A DNA stretch of 37,351 nucleotides from Fimbriimonadaceae bacterium (GTDB lineage Bacteria > Armatimonadota > Fimbriimonadia > Fimbriimonadales > Fimbriimonadaceae), in assembly GCA_025451715.1 (NCBI GenBank), contig JANWJY010000134.1:1-37351 (forward strand), read 5' to 3'. The position numbers and the translations under genes are program-made. Below are positions 22,432 to 31,042 of the stretch, in pieces (the stretch's first letter is position 1; each line of letters starts with the position of its first letter). The notes beneath the pieces were generated by a model. It was not told where the DNA came from, searched no databases, and saw only the letters and a program-made list of their open reading frames with translations.

Positions 22432-22437
22432 GCACCT

Positions 22438-23313
22438 ATGAGTTGGAGGATCGGGCTAGCACTTCTCGCGCTCCTTGGAGTCGGGACTGGCTGTGCGAGC
22501 AAGCAGGACAACGTCGGGGGAAAGCCGTACGATAAGGTCTATGCGAACGTCGTCAGTCTGAGCCCGAGCACCACCGAGTATCTCGTCGCCCTCGGAGGCT
22601 CGATGTACCTCGCGGGTCGGACCGCGTCCTGCGACAGGCCGAAGGAGATTCTCTCCATACCGATCGTCGTCCAGGAGACCGGCCCAGACCTTGAAAAGAT
22701 CGCAGCGGTCAATCCCGACCTCATTGTTTACGATAAGGCCCTCTACGGCGAAGACGCGGTCGCAAAGATCAAGGAAATGGGCATCGAGACGCTCGAGTAC
22801 AACGCGACCAACGTCGATTCTTACGCGGACTTCGGCTATCGCCTAGCGGGAAAGCTCAGCATCGAGACCTCGAACGAGACCCACATCAACAACGTGTATC
22901 GCGAACTTGCAAAGGCCGCCGCAAACAAGACGACAAACCCACGCACAACCGTGCTGCTCGGTAAGCCTGCAGACGGCGAGTACCTCATCATGGGACTCGA
23001 GGGTATGCACTCGTTCCTCATAAAGGCTTGTGGTGCAACTCCGGTCGGCGCTGGCGGCAGCTTGTTCCAACTGGCGAAGATCGAGAGCTTGATCGATTGG
23101 GACCCGCAGGTCATCTACAGCGACGGCAACGCGCAAGGAGTCTACAGCGACCCCCGCCTGCAACAGCTCACCGCAGTCAAAGAACTGCGAGTGTTCGACA
23201 TGGACGCAAAGACGCTCGTGCGCATCGGTGGCAAGCTCGACGAGGTGATTCGCATCATTGCGGCCGACGTAAGAGACATGCCCATCAGCCCACGAAAGGA
23301 AGCGGCAAAGTGA
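22438..23313 (+). CDS. Periplasmic-binding lipoprotein of BtuF/FepB type
   Basis: 291 residues. The ATG at 22438 gives a short signal (LALLALLGVGTGC) with a lipidation Cys; the open frame starts further upstream but without a signal. The body matches the TroA/BtuF-like fold: VSLSPSTTEYLVALGG, then DLEKIAAVNPDLIVYD, and the C-terminal DPQVIYSDGNAQGVYSDPRL. Such proteins bind cobalamin or ferric chelates for an ABC importer. No permease or ATPase is adjacent. It is coupled by GTGA to the phosphorylase gene. Cobalamin is a guess based on family. Confidence 0.83.
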   Translation: MSWRIGLALLALLGVGTGCASKQDNVGGKPYDKVYANVVSLSPSTTEYLVALGGSMYLAGRTASCDRPKEILSIPIVVQETGPDLEKIAAVNPDLIVYDKALYGEDAVAKIKEMGIETLEYNATNVDSYADFGYRLAGKLSIETSNETHINNVYRELAKAAANKTTNPRTTVLLGKPADGEYLIMGLEGMHSFLIKACGATPVGAGGSLFQLAKIESLIDWDPQVIYSDGNAQGVYSDPRLQQLTAVKELRVFDMDAKTLVRIGGKLDEVIRIIAADVRDMPISPRKEAAK

Positions 23314-24146
23314 GCAAGGCAGAAATCGGCGTCTTCGGTGGCTCTGGCTTCTACAGTCTTCTCGAGAACGTTAAGGAGATCAAGGTCGATACGCCGTACG
23401 GCCCGCCAAGCGACTGCGTCATGCTCGCCGAGGTCGCCGGCAAGAAGGTCGCGTTCCTACCTCGCCATGGTCGCAGCCATACTCTCCCACCGCACAAGGT
23501 CCCCTACCGCGCAAACGTGTGGGCGTTCCACAAGCTTGGTGTGAAGGCGGTCGTAAGCCCATGCGCCGTCGGTTCATTGCAGAGGCATATCGAGCCTGGT
23601 AGCTTCCTCCTCGCCGACCAGTTCGTCGACCGCACCAAGGGGCGCGACGACACGTTCTACGACGGACCGGTCACGACACACGTATCGCCAGCCGACATGT
23701 ACGACAAGACGATGCGAGAGATTGCTGCACGCGTCATCAAGAAGCACGGGATCACCTGCCACGAAATGGGCACGGTCGTCGTCATCCAGGGCCCACGGTT
23801 CTCCACCAAGGCCGAGAGCACGTGGTTCACAAAGATGGGCTGGGACATCATTAACATGACCCAGTACCCCGAGGCGTACCTCTGCCACGAGCTGGGGATG
23901 GCCGTGCTCAACATATCGCTGGTCACGGACTTCGACAGTGGCGTGGTCGCCGACACAGAGGCCGTGACCGCTCACAGCGTGCTCGAGGTATTCAAGCAGA
24001 ACTCCGAGAACGCCCGGAAGGTCGTGCTCGACATCATCTCCGAACTGCCAAAGGACCTTGGTTCCCTAGGCTCCCGAGACTCGCTCAAGTACACGAGGGG
24101 CGACGGGCACGCCGCCAGCGACATGGACATCCGCATCTTCGACTAA
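23310..24146 (+). CDS. mtnP: S-methyl-5'-thioadenosine phosphorylase
   Basis: Cleaves 5'-methylthioadenosine with phosphate to adenine and 5-methylthioribose-1-phosphate in methionine salvage. 278 residues from the GTG at 23310, which overlaps the upstream stop. Motifs: GVFGGSGFY (phosphate loop), RHGRSHTLPPHKVPYRANVW, VSPCAVGSLQ, IQGPRFSTKAES and NMTQYPEAYLCHELGM, all typical of MTAP/PNP type II enzymes; the NMTQYPEA form is shared by true MTA phosphorylases. The longer frame into the upstream gene is a shadow. Confidence 0.94.
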   Translation: MSKAEIGVFGGSGFYSLLENVKEIKVDTPYGPPSDCVMLAEVAGKKVAFLPRHGRSHTLPPHKVPYRANVWAFHKLGVKAVVSPCAVGSLQRHIEPGSFLLADQFVDRTKGRDDTFYDGPVTTHVSPADMYDKTMREIAARVIKKHGITCHEMGTVVVIQGPRFSTKAESTWFTKMGWDIINMTQYPEAYLCHELGMAVLNISLVTDFDSGVVADTEAVTAHSVLEVFKQNSENARKVVLDIISELPKDLGSLGSRDSLKYTRGDGHAASDMDIRIFD

Positions 24147-24164
24147 AATCGAAGGTACGGACCC

Positions 24165-26945
24165 ATGATCGCCGCCTTCATCACACTCGCCCTGGGCGTC
24201 CAGACTGTGCAGCTCGGCACGGTAGACGTCGGAGGCCGCCAGGTCGCGGTCACAGTCCCCTCTTTGCGCGGCCCTTTTGGGCCAGGCTCTCCCCACGTCG
24301 TGATCGACGGCTATAGCTTCGAGGTCAAGCCCGACATGAACCTCGGGGTCCGGTACAAGAGCGACGGAGGCTGGGGCGAAGTCGCGGACTCCTACCCTGC
24401 CGCAGCTGCGAAGTCAGCTTCAGCGCCCGAGTACCGGATCAAGGTCTACATCATCGAGAACACATTGATCCTTGAAGAAGGGCGCGACGGCGTATGGCGC
24501 GAGCGGCCGGGCTCGCTCAGCAACGCCATAAAGGACGAGATCTATTCGTCACTGGCTCGCTTGAAGGCGCTTGCGGAGACCGCCGCCGATGGCGGCGTTC
24601 GACTGACATTCGACGTCACGGTCGACACAGACCTTGTGTTCCGCGTTTCGCGAGAGGGAGTGACCCACGAGTACCGGCCCTCACAAACAGAGGTCGTTCA
24701 CATGACCGCCCCTCAGCGTCCAGAAGAGAAGGGCCTGCTCGGGCCAGGATTCATTTACGACGAGATCGGCCCGCGCGTGAACAACGACGCATTTGAAATC
24801 GAGGACGGAAAGTACCGCGGCCCCTACTCGTCGGTGTTCGTGATCCACGGGCTAAAGTCATGGGACGCGGTGACTTACTTGCTCGACCGAACCCCAGTTA
24901 GCTCGTTCAGTTGGTCGACGTTCACCGACCGCGAGCCCGGCCCCGCCTTGAGCATCCAGCTGTTCTACGCGTGGCTCCAGCACCTTGGGGTCTCGGCAAG
25001 GGCCGCATTGCACGACGTCGCGTTCACCGGATCGCTGCCGACCGGAGACGATCTACCAAAAGTGCCGCGTGTGTTCGACACCTTGGTGACACCGACCTTG
25101 CTGAAGTACGGCAACCGCTTACAATCGCCTGGATACGGCGACGGTGTAGCCGAGCGCAAGTTTGGCGAAACGGACTTTTCAATCGCCAGCGCACGCGCGC
25201 TTAACTTCGAAGTGCTTCCCCCTATCCGCAAGAACGACAACGAAATCGCTGTCGGATGGCTGCCACCAAAGGACGCGAGGACAGTCCAGGCGGGCTCCTT
25301 CGTCGCGGTACATCCCGCAGTGGTCGTCCAATTCATGCAGAACAACCCTGCCGCTAAGCCAAAGGGGAGGATCGAGAACGCAGGTGGCGGTTGGGACTAC
25401 GTGCTGTTCGAAGGCGCGGCCGCTGCGGAGAACGACGCGCGCGCGCTCGGTGTCGAGATCGGCTCGTTTCCTGCGATGCGGATGATCGGCCCGAGCCCGA
25501 CCGTCGGCAAAGTCGAGTTCTCGCCGTCGAAGGTCGGGGAGTTTGAGGCAAAGCTTGAGACGGATCCTTCGGTCGGCCCAATCGTTACCGTACAGGAGCA
25601 GGGAGCGGAAAGGCGCGGTTATGCCGTGCTGGCGTCCTCCAACGGCGGTGATGCCCTGTTCCGCGTTGAGGCTGGCTCAGGGATCAGTTTCAAGGCAAGC
25701 TGTGACCTGATCGACCCATACGTCCTGCGACTCGTCACACGCAAGGGCCGCACAGTGGACGTCCAGCTATTTGGCAAGTCCCAGATTCCAGCTGAAGCGC
25801 GCACACAAGACACTGTGATCGATGCGAGCAGACGTCGCGGGCCGTTTTGGAACGAGTTCAACGTGCCGCTCGGCGCGAGCCTTGCCGGAGAGGAGATCGT
25901 AGAGATCCGCCTTGCACCTCCGCAGTACGCGGAGTGCTACGAGCGACCCTCGGACGGGTCGAAGAGCTTGAAGATCGGTGTGATCAGCTTCGGCCCTGCA
26001 CAGACGGGCGAGCAGCCCCTCCCCGAGCAGATGTCCGCAGACCTCAAGTGGCTGATCGATATCAAGGCGCCGCTCGACGAGACAACTGTGGGCCGATTAA
26101 GGACGATCCTACACGGCGACGACCTGGAGCTCAGGATCAACGCGCTTGCAGCGCTAACCGCGATTAAACAACTCGACCTCATTCCCGACATCGGGCCCCT
26201 CACCTCGAGTGGTTTCCCAGGCGAGTCATTCCTTGCGTTCAAAGCCCTGATGCACCAGGACACCGACAAGGCGTGGTCAGAGATCGCGTTCGCGGCGATC
26301 CGAGGGCCTTTCGGCGCAAACTTCATGTTCGCGGCAGAAGCGCTCGGCACGAAGAAGGAGGATGTCACCCTCGAGATCCTAGGCATGGCGCTCCTCTCGA
26401 GTAGCTGGCACGCGCGCTTGGCGGCAGTCCGGGCCGTCAACGGAATCGAGAGCGAGCAGTCGGCGATCGTGTCGTCCGCAACGCTGGGCAGTACGGAGCC
26501 GGATCCAGCCGTTAGGTTCGCGATTGTGAGCAAATCCAGGCCCGAGAGCGGTCTGTTCTCCCGTCGTGTGTTGTTTGCGGCAGTCAACGACGACAGTGAA
26601 TGGGTCCGCACAAGGAGTTACCTCGCGCTCATCGACAACAGTGCCGAAGAGATCAAGAACGACGCGCTCAAGGGCGTGCGCGACGACAGCGTCGGCGTCA
26701 GGCTTGCGATCCTTGCCGCTATGACGGCATCCCCTAAAGAGCACTACCGCCCAGCCTTGAGGAGCGCGGTGGTCGACATTCAGGCGGTCGTCCGCGCCGC
26801 CGCGCTGCGCGCGTTCGCTGTGCAACCGGGCGAAGTGGTCGTAGGCGAGATCCAGAACACATTGACCGACCCAAGCCCGCTCGTCAGGGCTGCATTACAA
26901 GAGCTTGCCAAAGCGAAAGGACTCCAGATACCGCCAAGCAAATGA
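24165..26945 (+). CDS. Large secreted protein with C-terminal HEAT-like repeats
   Basis: 926 residues with a short N-terminal hydrophobic segment (MIAAFITLALGVQTV) that may act as a signal. Residues about 20-620 are of unrecognised fold, probably beta-rich. From about 630 on, repeated two-helix units (TILHGDDLELRINALAALTA; NDALKGVRDDSVGVRLAILA; TLTDPSPLVRAALQELAKA) are HEAT-like, with the D-xxVR pattern. Such repeats bind proteins or scaffolds. TAAAAT is 15 nt upstream and GAAGG is a possible ribosome site. The stop overlaps the rpiB start by 4 bp. Confidence 0.7.
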   Translation: MIAAFITLALGVQTVQLGTVDVGGRQVAVTVPSLRGPFGPGSPHVVIDGYSFEVKPDMNLGVRYKSDGGWGEVADSYPAAAAKSASAPEYRIKVYIIENTLILEEGRDGVWRERPGSLSNAIKDEIYSSLARLKALAETAADGGVRLTFDVTVDTDLVFRVSREGVTHEYRPSQTEVVHMTAPQRPEEKGLLGPGFIYDEIGPRVNNDAFEIEDGKYRGPYSSVFVIHGLKSWDAVTYLLDRTPVSSFSWSTFTDREPGPALSIQLFYAWLQHLGVSARAALHDVAFTGSLPTGDDLPKVPRVFDTLVTPTLLKYGNRLQSPGYGDGVAERKFGETDFSIASARALNFEVLPPIRKNDNEIAVGWLPPKDARTVQAGSFVAVHPAVVVQFMQNNPAAKPKGRIENAGGGWDYVLFEGAAAAENDARALGVEIGSFPAMRMIGPSPTVGKVEFSPSKVGEFEAKLETDPSVGPIVTVQEQGAERRGYAVLASSNGGDALFRVEAGSGISFKASCDLIDPYVLRLVTRKGRTVDVQLFGKSQIPAEARTQDTVIDASRRRGPFWNEFNVPLGASLAGEEIVEIRLAPPQYAECYERPSDGSKSLKIGVISFGPAQTGEQPLPEQMSADLKWLIDIKAPLDETTVGRLRTILHGDDLELRINALAALTAIKQLDLIPDIGPLTSSGFPGESFLAFKALMHQDTDKAWSEIAFAAIRGPFGANFMFAAEALGTKKEDVTLEILGMALLSSSWHARLAAVRAVNGIESEQSAIVSSATLGSTEPDPAVRFAIVSKSRPESGLFSRRVLFAAVNDDSEWVRTRSYLALIDNSAEEIKNDALKGVRDDSVGVRLAILAAMTASPKEHYRPALRSAVVDIQAVVRAAALRAFAVQPGEVVVGEIQNTLTDPSPLVRAALQELAKAKGLQIPPSK

Positions 26946-27379
26946 CAATCGTCTTTTCCTCCGACCACGCCGGCTACTCGCTCCGCGAGTCGCTCGTCGA
27001 GCACGCGAAAACTGCGGGCTATGAGACGATAGCCGTCGGTGCTCCGTCGGAGGACGCTTACGACTATCCCGACGCCGCTGATGAGGCTGCTAAGCTTGTG
27101 CTTAGCGGGACTGCGCACTTCGGCGTGTTCGTCTGTGGCACGGGGATTGGAATCTGCATCCGCGCGAACCGCTACAAGGGTATTCGCGGAGCGCCGTGCA
27201 CGAGTGTTGAGATGGCCGAGCTGGCGCGCGAGCACAATGACGCGAACGTACTGTGCCTCGGCGCACGAATCACGCCCGCGGGCCTGGCCGTAGAGATAAT
27301 GGACGCCTTTCTCGCCGCGCCCGCCAGCGAAGTCGATAGGCACAAAAGACGGGTCGCCAAGCTCGATGGGAACGTTTAA
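26942..27379 (+). CDS. rpiB: Ribose-5-phosphate isomerase B
   Basis: Interconverts ribose-5-phosphate and ribulose-5-phosphate in the pentose phosphate pathway. The 145-residue length is standard. Motifs: SSDHAGYSLRE (phosphate and ring-opening residues), CGTGIGICIRANRYKGIR with the catalytic Cys and anion hole, and EHNDANVLCLGAR. The ATG overlaps the upstream stop. Some RpiB-like proteins act on allose or galactose phosphates; the sequence is closer to the standard RpiB. Confidence 0.94.
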   Translation: MTIVFSSDHAGYSLRESLVEHAKTAGYETIAVGAPSEDAYDYPDAADEAAKLVLSGTAHFGVFVCGTGIGICIRANRYKGIRGAPCTSVEMAELAREHNDANVLCLGARITPAGLAVEIMDAFLAAPASEVDRHKRRVAKLDGNV

Positions 27380-27414
27380 GCCCGAACCGGCATAGAACCT
27401 GATGGAAAGGAAGC

Positions 27415-28716
27415 ATGCAGGAAGCTAAAAAGAGCCTGATCGCCACGGGGGCGGTCGTCGCTGTGGTCGGAGCGGTGATTGTCGGCGGGCTCGTGCGCAA
27501 CCGCATGGAGGTGGGTCCAGGAGTCACTGTGGGCGGCCCGATCACGATGGAGAGCCTGGTCAGCAGTACCAACGGTATCCCCAATCCCAGCGAAGCAGCC
27601 AAGAACCCGATCAGCGAGTCCACATACTTCTACCAGCTCACGCAACTGCTCGAGAAAGAGTACGTCGACACGATCAAGAGTGAGCGCGATCTCGCGATCG
27701 GCGCGGTGCGCGGCATGGTCAACTCCCTCGCGGACAGCAACAGCGTCTTTCTCAAGCCGGACCAGATGGCCGCGTTTAAGAGCCGCAGAAACGGGTCGTT
27801 CGAGGGGATCGGCGTCGAAGTCAAACTTGCGTACGACGAAGCTGAGCTGCGAAAAATGCAGAACAACTCAATCGGATCGACCGGCCCCGACGCCGACATC
27901 AACTTTGAGCCTCTTCTCTTGATCCCGACGGTGAGGGTCACAGCGGTCGTTCCGGGCGGCCCGGCCGAGAGGGCCGGTATCCGGGTCGGCGATCGCATCA
28001 CGAACGTCAACAACAAGTGGGCACTCTCATCTGAAGAGCTCGCAAGGATCCTCGCGATCCGTGCGAAGTTCGACGCAGGAGAGATCGACAAGACTGAGTT
28101 TGAAAAGCACGGTAACGAGTTCCGTTCACGATTTGAGTCTTCTGTAACGCCCATGCGGGTCACCGAAGAACTGCTGCTCGGCAAGAGCGGCACGGTCAAA
28201 GTTGGTTGGCGCTCGCCCGGAGGTGCTGAGAAGGCCGCGGTCATCGAGAAGTCCGTGCATGAGCTCCCCGCAGTCGAATTGAAGGGCAACGTCCTCCTGC
28301 TGCGCTTTTTCAAAGACTCACCAAAGCTCCTTGAGGCGCTTGCCCTTCCTGACTTGCTCACGATCGACCTAAGGCAGAGCACTGTGGGAGACTACGACGC
28401 GATGCGCGTTTGCCTGGCGCTGATTGCTCCCAGTGGCGACTATGGCTTCATCACGCGCGAGCAGACGGGCGCAACGAGAAAGCTGAGCGTAGCCGACAGC
28501 ACAGCCCCTGCGCGGAAGATCAGCCTCATCGTCGATGACTCGACCTGGGGCGCAGCGGCCGTGTTCGCCGAGGCGCTCGTAAAGTCGGGCCGTGCTACGA
28601 TCAAGGCCGGAAAACTCTCCGACCAGCTCCCTTGGATCGACACGGTCGAGCTTCCGGACGGCAGCGGGTACACGCTTAGAACTGGCACTTTCGTCGCAAG
28701 GAGGGAAAGTAAGTGA
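27415..28716 (+). CDS. S41 (CtpA-like) pseudoprotease with PDZ domain
   Basis: 433 residues. One membrane anchor (about residues 8-27), an S41 N-terminal helical part, a PDZ domain (about 165-205; VPGGPAERAGIRVGDRITNV), a roughly 50-residue insertion, then the S41 core. In the core, the catalytic serine of the SAS motif is replaced by Gly379 (STWGAAAVFAEAL) and the lysine by Gln404, counted from alignment with the next gene. It is therefore probably inactive, perhaps an adaptor. GGAAAGGAAG precedes the ATG. The stop overlaps the GTG of an intact S41 gene, so a paired role is likely. Confidence 0.82.
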   Translation: MQEAKKSLIATGAVVAVVGAVIVGGLVRNRMEVGPGVTVGGPITMESLVSSTNGIPNPSEAAKNPISESTYFYQLTQLLEKEYVDTIKSERDLAIGAVRGMVNSLADSNSVFLKPDQMAAFKSRRNGSFEGIGVEVKLAYDEAELRKMQNNSIGSTGPDADINFEPLLLIPTVRVTAVVPGGPAERAGIRVGDRITNVNNKWALSSEELARILAIRAKFDAGEIDKTEFEKHGNEFRSRFESSVTPMRVTEELLLGKSGTVKVGWRSPGGAEKAAVIEKSVHELPAVELKGNVLLLRFFKDSPKLLEALALPDLLTIDLRQSTVGDYDAMRVCLALIAPSGDYGFITREQTGATRKLSVADSTAPARKISLIVDDSTWGAAAVFAEALVKSGRATIKAGKLSDQLPWIDTVELPDGSGYTLRTGTFVARRESK

Positions 28717-29966
28717 ACAAGATCCTGCGGTATGGCGTGTTCGTCGTGATCCTCACGTTTGCGTTCTGCGTCGGATTCTCGTGGCGCGACGTCCGCCTCG
28801 GCAATTCGCCGTCAAAGGACGCCTTCTCACGCCTCTTCAGTGGAAGGCTTGACGACGGTGAAACACCGACACAGCTCTTCCGCGACAACTACAGCCTCAT
28901 CCTTTCGCGCTTCCATCGGCCGATCGCCCCGGACAAACTCAAGTACGCTGGCATGGAAGGGCTCTTTGCCGCTCTGGGCGATCCGCACACAGTGTTCATG
29001 GAGCCGCAGGCTGCCGAGAACTTTTCGATCGAGACCAAGGGCAACTACGCTGGAATCGGCGCACGACTTGGCCCAGACCCGCTCGGAGCACAAGTTGGGA
29101 CGGTTTTCAAGAATGGCCCGGCCGAGAAGGCGGGGCTTAAGACCAACGACATCGTCACGCACATCGGAAAGACAGACATCGCGGGGATGTCGATCGAAGA
29201 AGTCGTAAACTTTGTCCGTGGCGGAGAGGGCACCGCCATCACAATGACAGTGTTGCGCAAGGGAGAGGCGCTTCCCCTCAAGCTCACGATCACGCGCGCG
29301 ATCGTCATCGTCCCAACGTCCGAGGGCGAAATGATCGAGGGCACGAAGGTCGCATACATCTCGGTCGACCAGTTCTCAGGCACGACTGTCGACCAGTTCG
29401 ACGCCTCCCTGCACGACGTCTTCCAGCACAATCCTGAGGGGCTCGTCATCGACGTGCGGAGCAACCCAGGCGGTCTGCTCGATACCGCCGTCGCGATGCT
29501 CAGCAGATTCATCGAGAACAAGACGGTCGTTACGATGGGACAGAAGGGCGGTAGGCGCGAAGTCAGCTCAACGCCCGCCGGAAACCTGATCGGCTTTACT
29601 GGCCCTATCGTCATCCTGATGAACAAGGACTCTGCGAGCGCAGCTGAGATCTTCGCTGGAGTCATGCGCGACTACAAGCGAGCGACACTGGTCGGCGAGC
29701 ACAGCTATGGAAAGGCTTCGGTGCAGACTGTCGTGCTCCTTAAGGACATGTCGACGGCGAAGGTGACCGTTGCGCGCTATTATCTCCCTAGCGGCGAGGA
29801 CATTAGCCGTAAGGTTGACGAGGACGGCACGTACTTGAGCGGTGGGATCAAGCCGAACTACGTCGTTGAGGTCGAACCCGGATATGACTTCGAGCGCGGT
29901 GTTCCTGCAAAGGACCCTCAGCTCAAGAAGGCAATCGAACTGATACAGCAAAAGCGCGGCGGCTAG
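28713..29966 (+). CDS. S41 family C-terminal processing protease (CtpA type)
   Basis: 417 residues with an N-terminal membrane anchor/signal (VFVVILTFAFCVGFSW). PDZ domain about residues 110-195 (GPAEKAGLKTNDIVTHIGK; GGEGTAITMTVLRKGE). The S41 core has RSNPGGLLDTAV, the nucleophile Ser309 in DSASAAEIF, and Lys334 in HSYGKASVQ, the serine-lysine dyad with standard 25-residue spacing. It should cleave extracytoplasmic proteins near their C-termini. The GTG start overlaps the previous stop. Confidence 0.93.
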   Translation: MNKILRYGVFVVILTFAFCVGFSWRDVRLGNSPSKDAFSRLFSGRLDDGETPTQLFRDNYSLILSRFHRPIAPDKLKYAGMEGLFAALGDPHTVFMEPQAAENFSIETKGNYAGIGARLGPDPLGAQVGTVFKNGPAEKAGLKTNDIVTHIGKTDIAGMSIEEVVNFVRGGEGTAITMTVLRKGEALPLKLTITRAIVIVPTSEGEMIEGTKVAYISVDQFSGTTVDQFDASLHDVFQHNPEGLVIDVRSNPGGLLDTAVAMLSRFIENKTVVTMGQKGGRREVSSTPAGNLIGFTGPIVILMNKDSASAAEIFAGVMRDYKRATLVGEHSYGKASVQTVVLLKDMSTAKVTVARYYLPSGEDISRKVDEDGTYLSGGIKPNYVVEVEPGYDFERGVPAKDPQLKKAIELIQQKRGG

Positions 29967-31042
29967 TTCGATTTAGGGTCGGCCAAGGTGCGCAGCCCGT
30001 CCCCAACGAAGTTAAGCGCGAAGATCGTAAGGCTTAGGATCAGACACGGCCACAAGAGCATGATCGGCTCGCTGCTCATGTTGATGCGGCCAGCCTGGAT
30101 CATCCCACCCCAGCTCGCCGTTGGTGCCTGAATACCGATCCCGAGGAAACTCAGTGCGCTCTCCGCCAAGATCACCGCCGCGACGTCGATCATTGCTACC
30201 GCGAGCAGGATTCCCCAGAGGTGAGGAAGGATGTGCTTGCGCACAAGGTAGGTCGTTGAAGCGCCGAGCGCCTTCGACGCAATGACATACTCTCGATCTT
30301 TCAGGGTCGCGACTTGAGTCCGTGTAAGTCGTGCGACGGCCGGCCAGGCAGTGATCGAGAGCGCGATGATCATCGCACCGAACCGCGCGTTCCAGATGCC
30401 GACGATCAGAATCGCGAGCAGGATGTCAGGGAACGCGAACATTCCGTCGGTGAGTCGAAGGATCGGGATACTGATGGGCTTTGGCGCGAACACACCTAGC
30501 GTGCCCATAACGATCCCGAAGAGCAGCGCGATGATCTGCACAGTGAAGCCGATCGTCAACGACATGCGCGCACCGAACGCGAGGCGCGCGAAAACATCGC
30601 GGCCCTGCTCGTCGGTTCCCAGCCAGAACTCAGAAGACGGCCTCATGAAGGGCGTAGCGATGAGCCGCTCGGTCCTCTCCAGGGCGGCGGTTCTCACGAT
30701 GCCGCCAGACGAGTAATTGACCGTGACGCTGCTCCCCTGCGGGCCCGCAAGGGCCCTTTCGAGGCCATCGCTGTCGAGTGAGCCAAGCTGCCTGCCATCG
30801 GCGCTCAGAATAACGTCGCCGCGCTTGATCCCGGCGACGTCGGCGGGCGAGTCGTTCTTTGCGAAGGTCACTTCCATCCCGAGCTTGCCCGGCTCGCCGC
30901 GAGCGCCGGTGTCATAGAGGTCGCGCTCCGGGACCTCAGTCGGACCGTATCGCACGATCGGCCCGACGATCGCGAACAAGAGTAACACGACAAGATAGCT
31001 GACACCGATCCAGAACAGCCAGTCGAGTCGCCGCTTCTTCAT
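29963..31042 (-). CDS. OppC/DppC-type ABC permease with an inserted PDZ domain
   Basis: 359 residues. After the first membrane helix (about 10-30) a PDZ domain of about 80 residues is inserted (GMEVTFAKNDSPADVAGIKR, then GDVILSADGRQLGSLDSDG). Then come the usual OppC hallmarks (FWLGTDEQGRDVFARLAFGA) and the five-helix permease core with the EAA loop (AVARLTRTQVATLKDREYVI, then ASKALGAS) and ESALSFLGIGIQAPTASWG. OppC proteins normally have only a short periplasmic loop here. Its start overlaps the permease gene upstream. Substrate (peptide or nickel type) unknown; ATPases are not adjacent. Confidence 0.9.
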   Translation of the reverse strand: MKKRRLDWLFWIGVSYLVVLLLFAIVGPIVRYGPTEVPERDLYDTGARGEPGKLGMEVTFAKNDSPADVAGIKRGDVILSADGRQLGSLDSDGLERALAGPQGSSVTVNYSSGGIVRTAALERTERLIATPFMRPSSEFWLGTDEQGRDVFARLAFGARMSLTIGFTVQIIALLFGIVMGTLGVFAPKPISIPILRLTDGMFAFPDILLAILIVGIWNARFGAMIIALSITAWPAVARLTRTQVATLKDREYVIASKALGASTTYLVRKHILPHLWGILLAVAMIDVAAVILAESALSFLGIGIQAPTASWGGMIQAGRINMSSEPIMLLWPCLILSLTIFALNFVGDGLRTLADPKSN

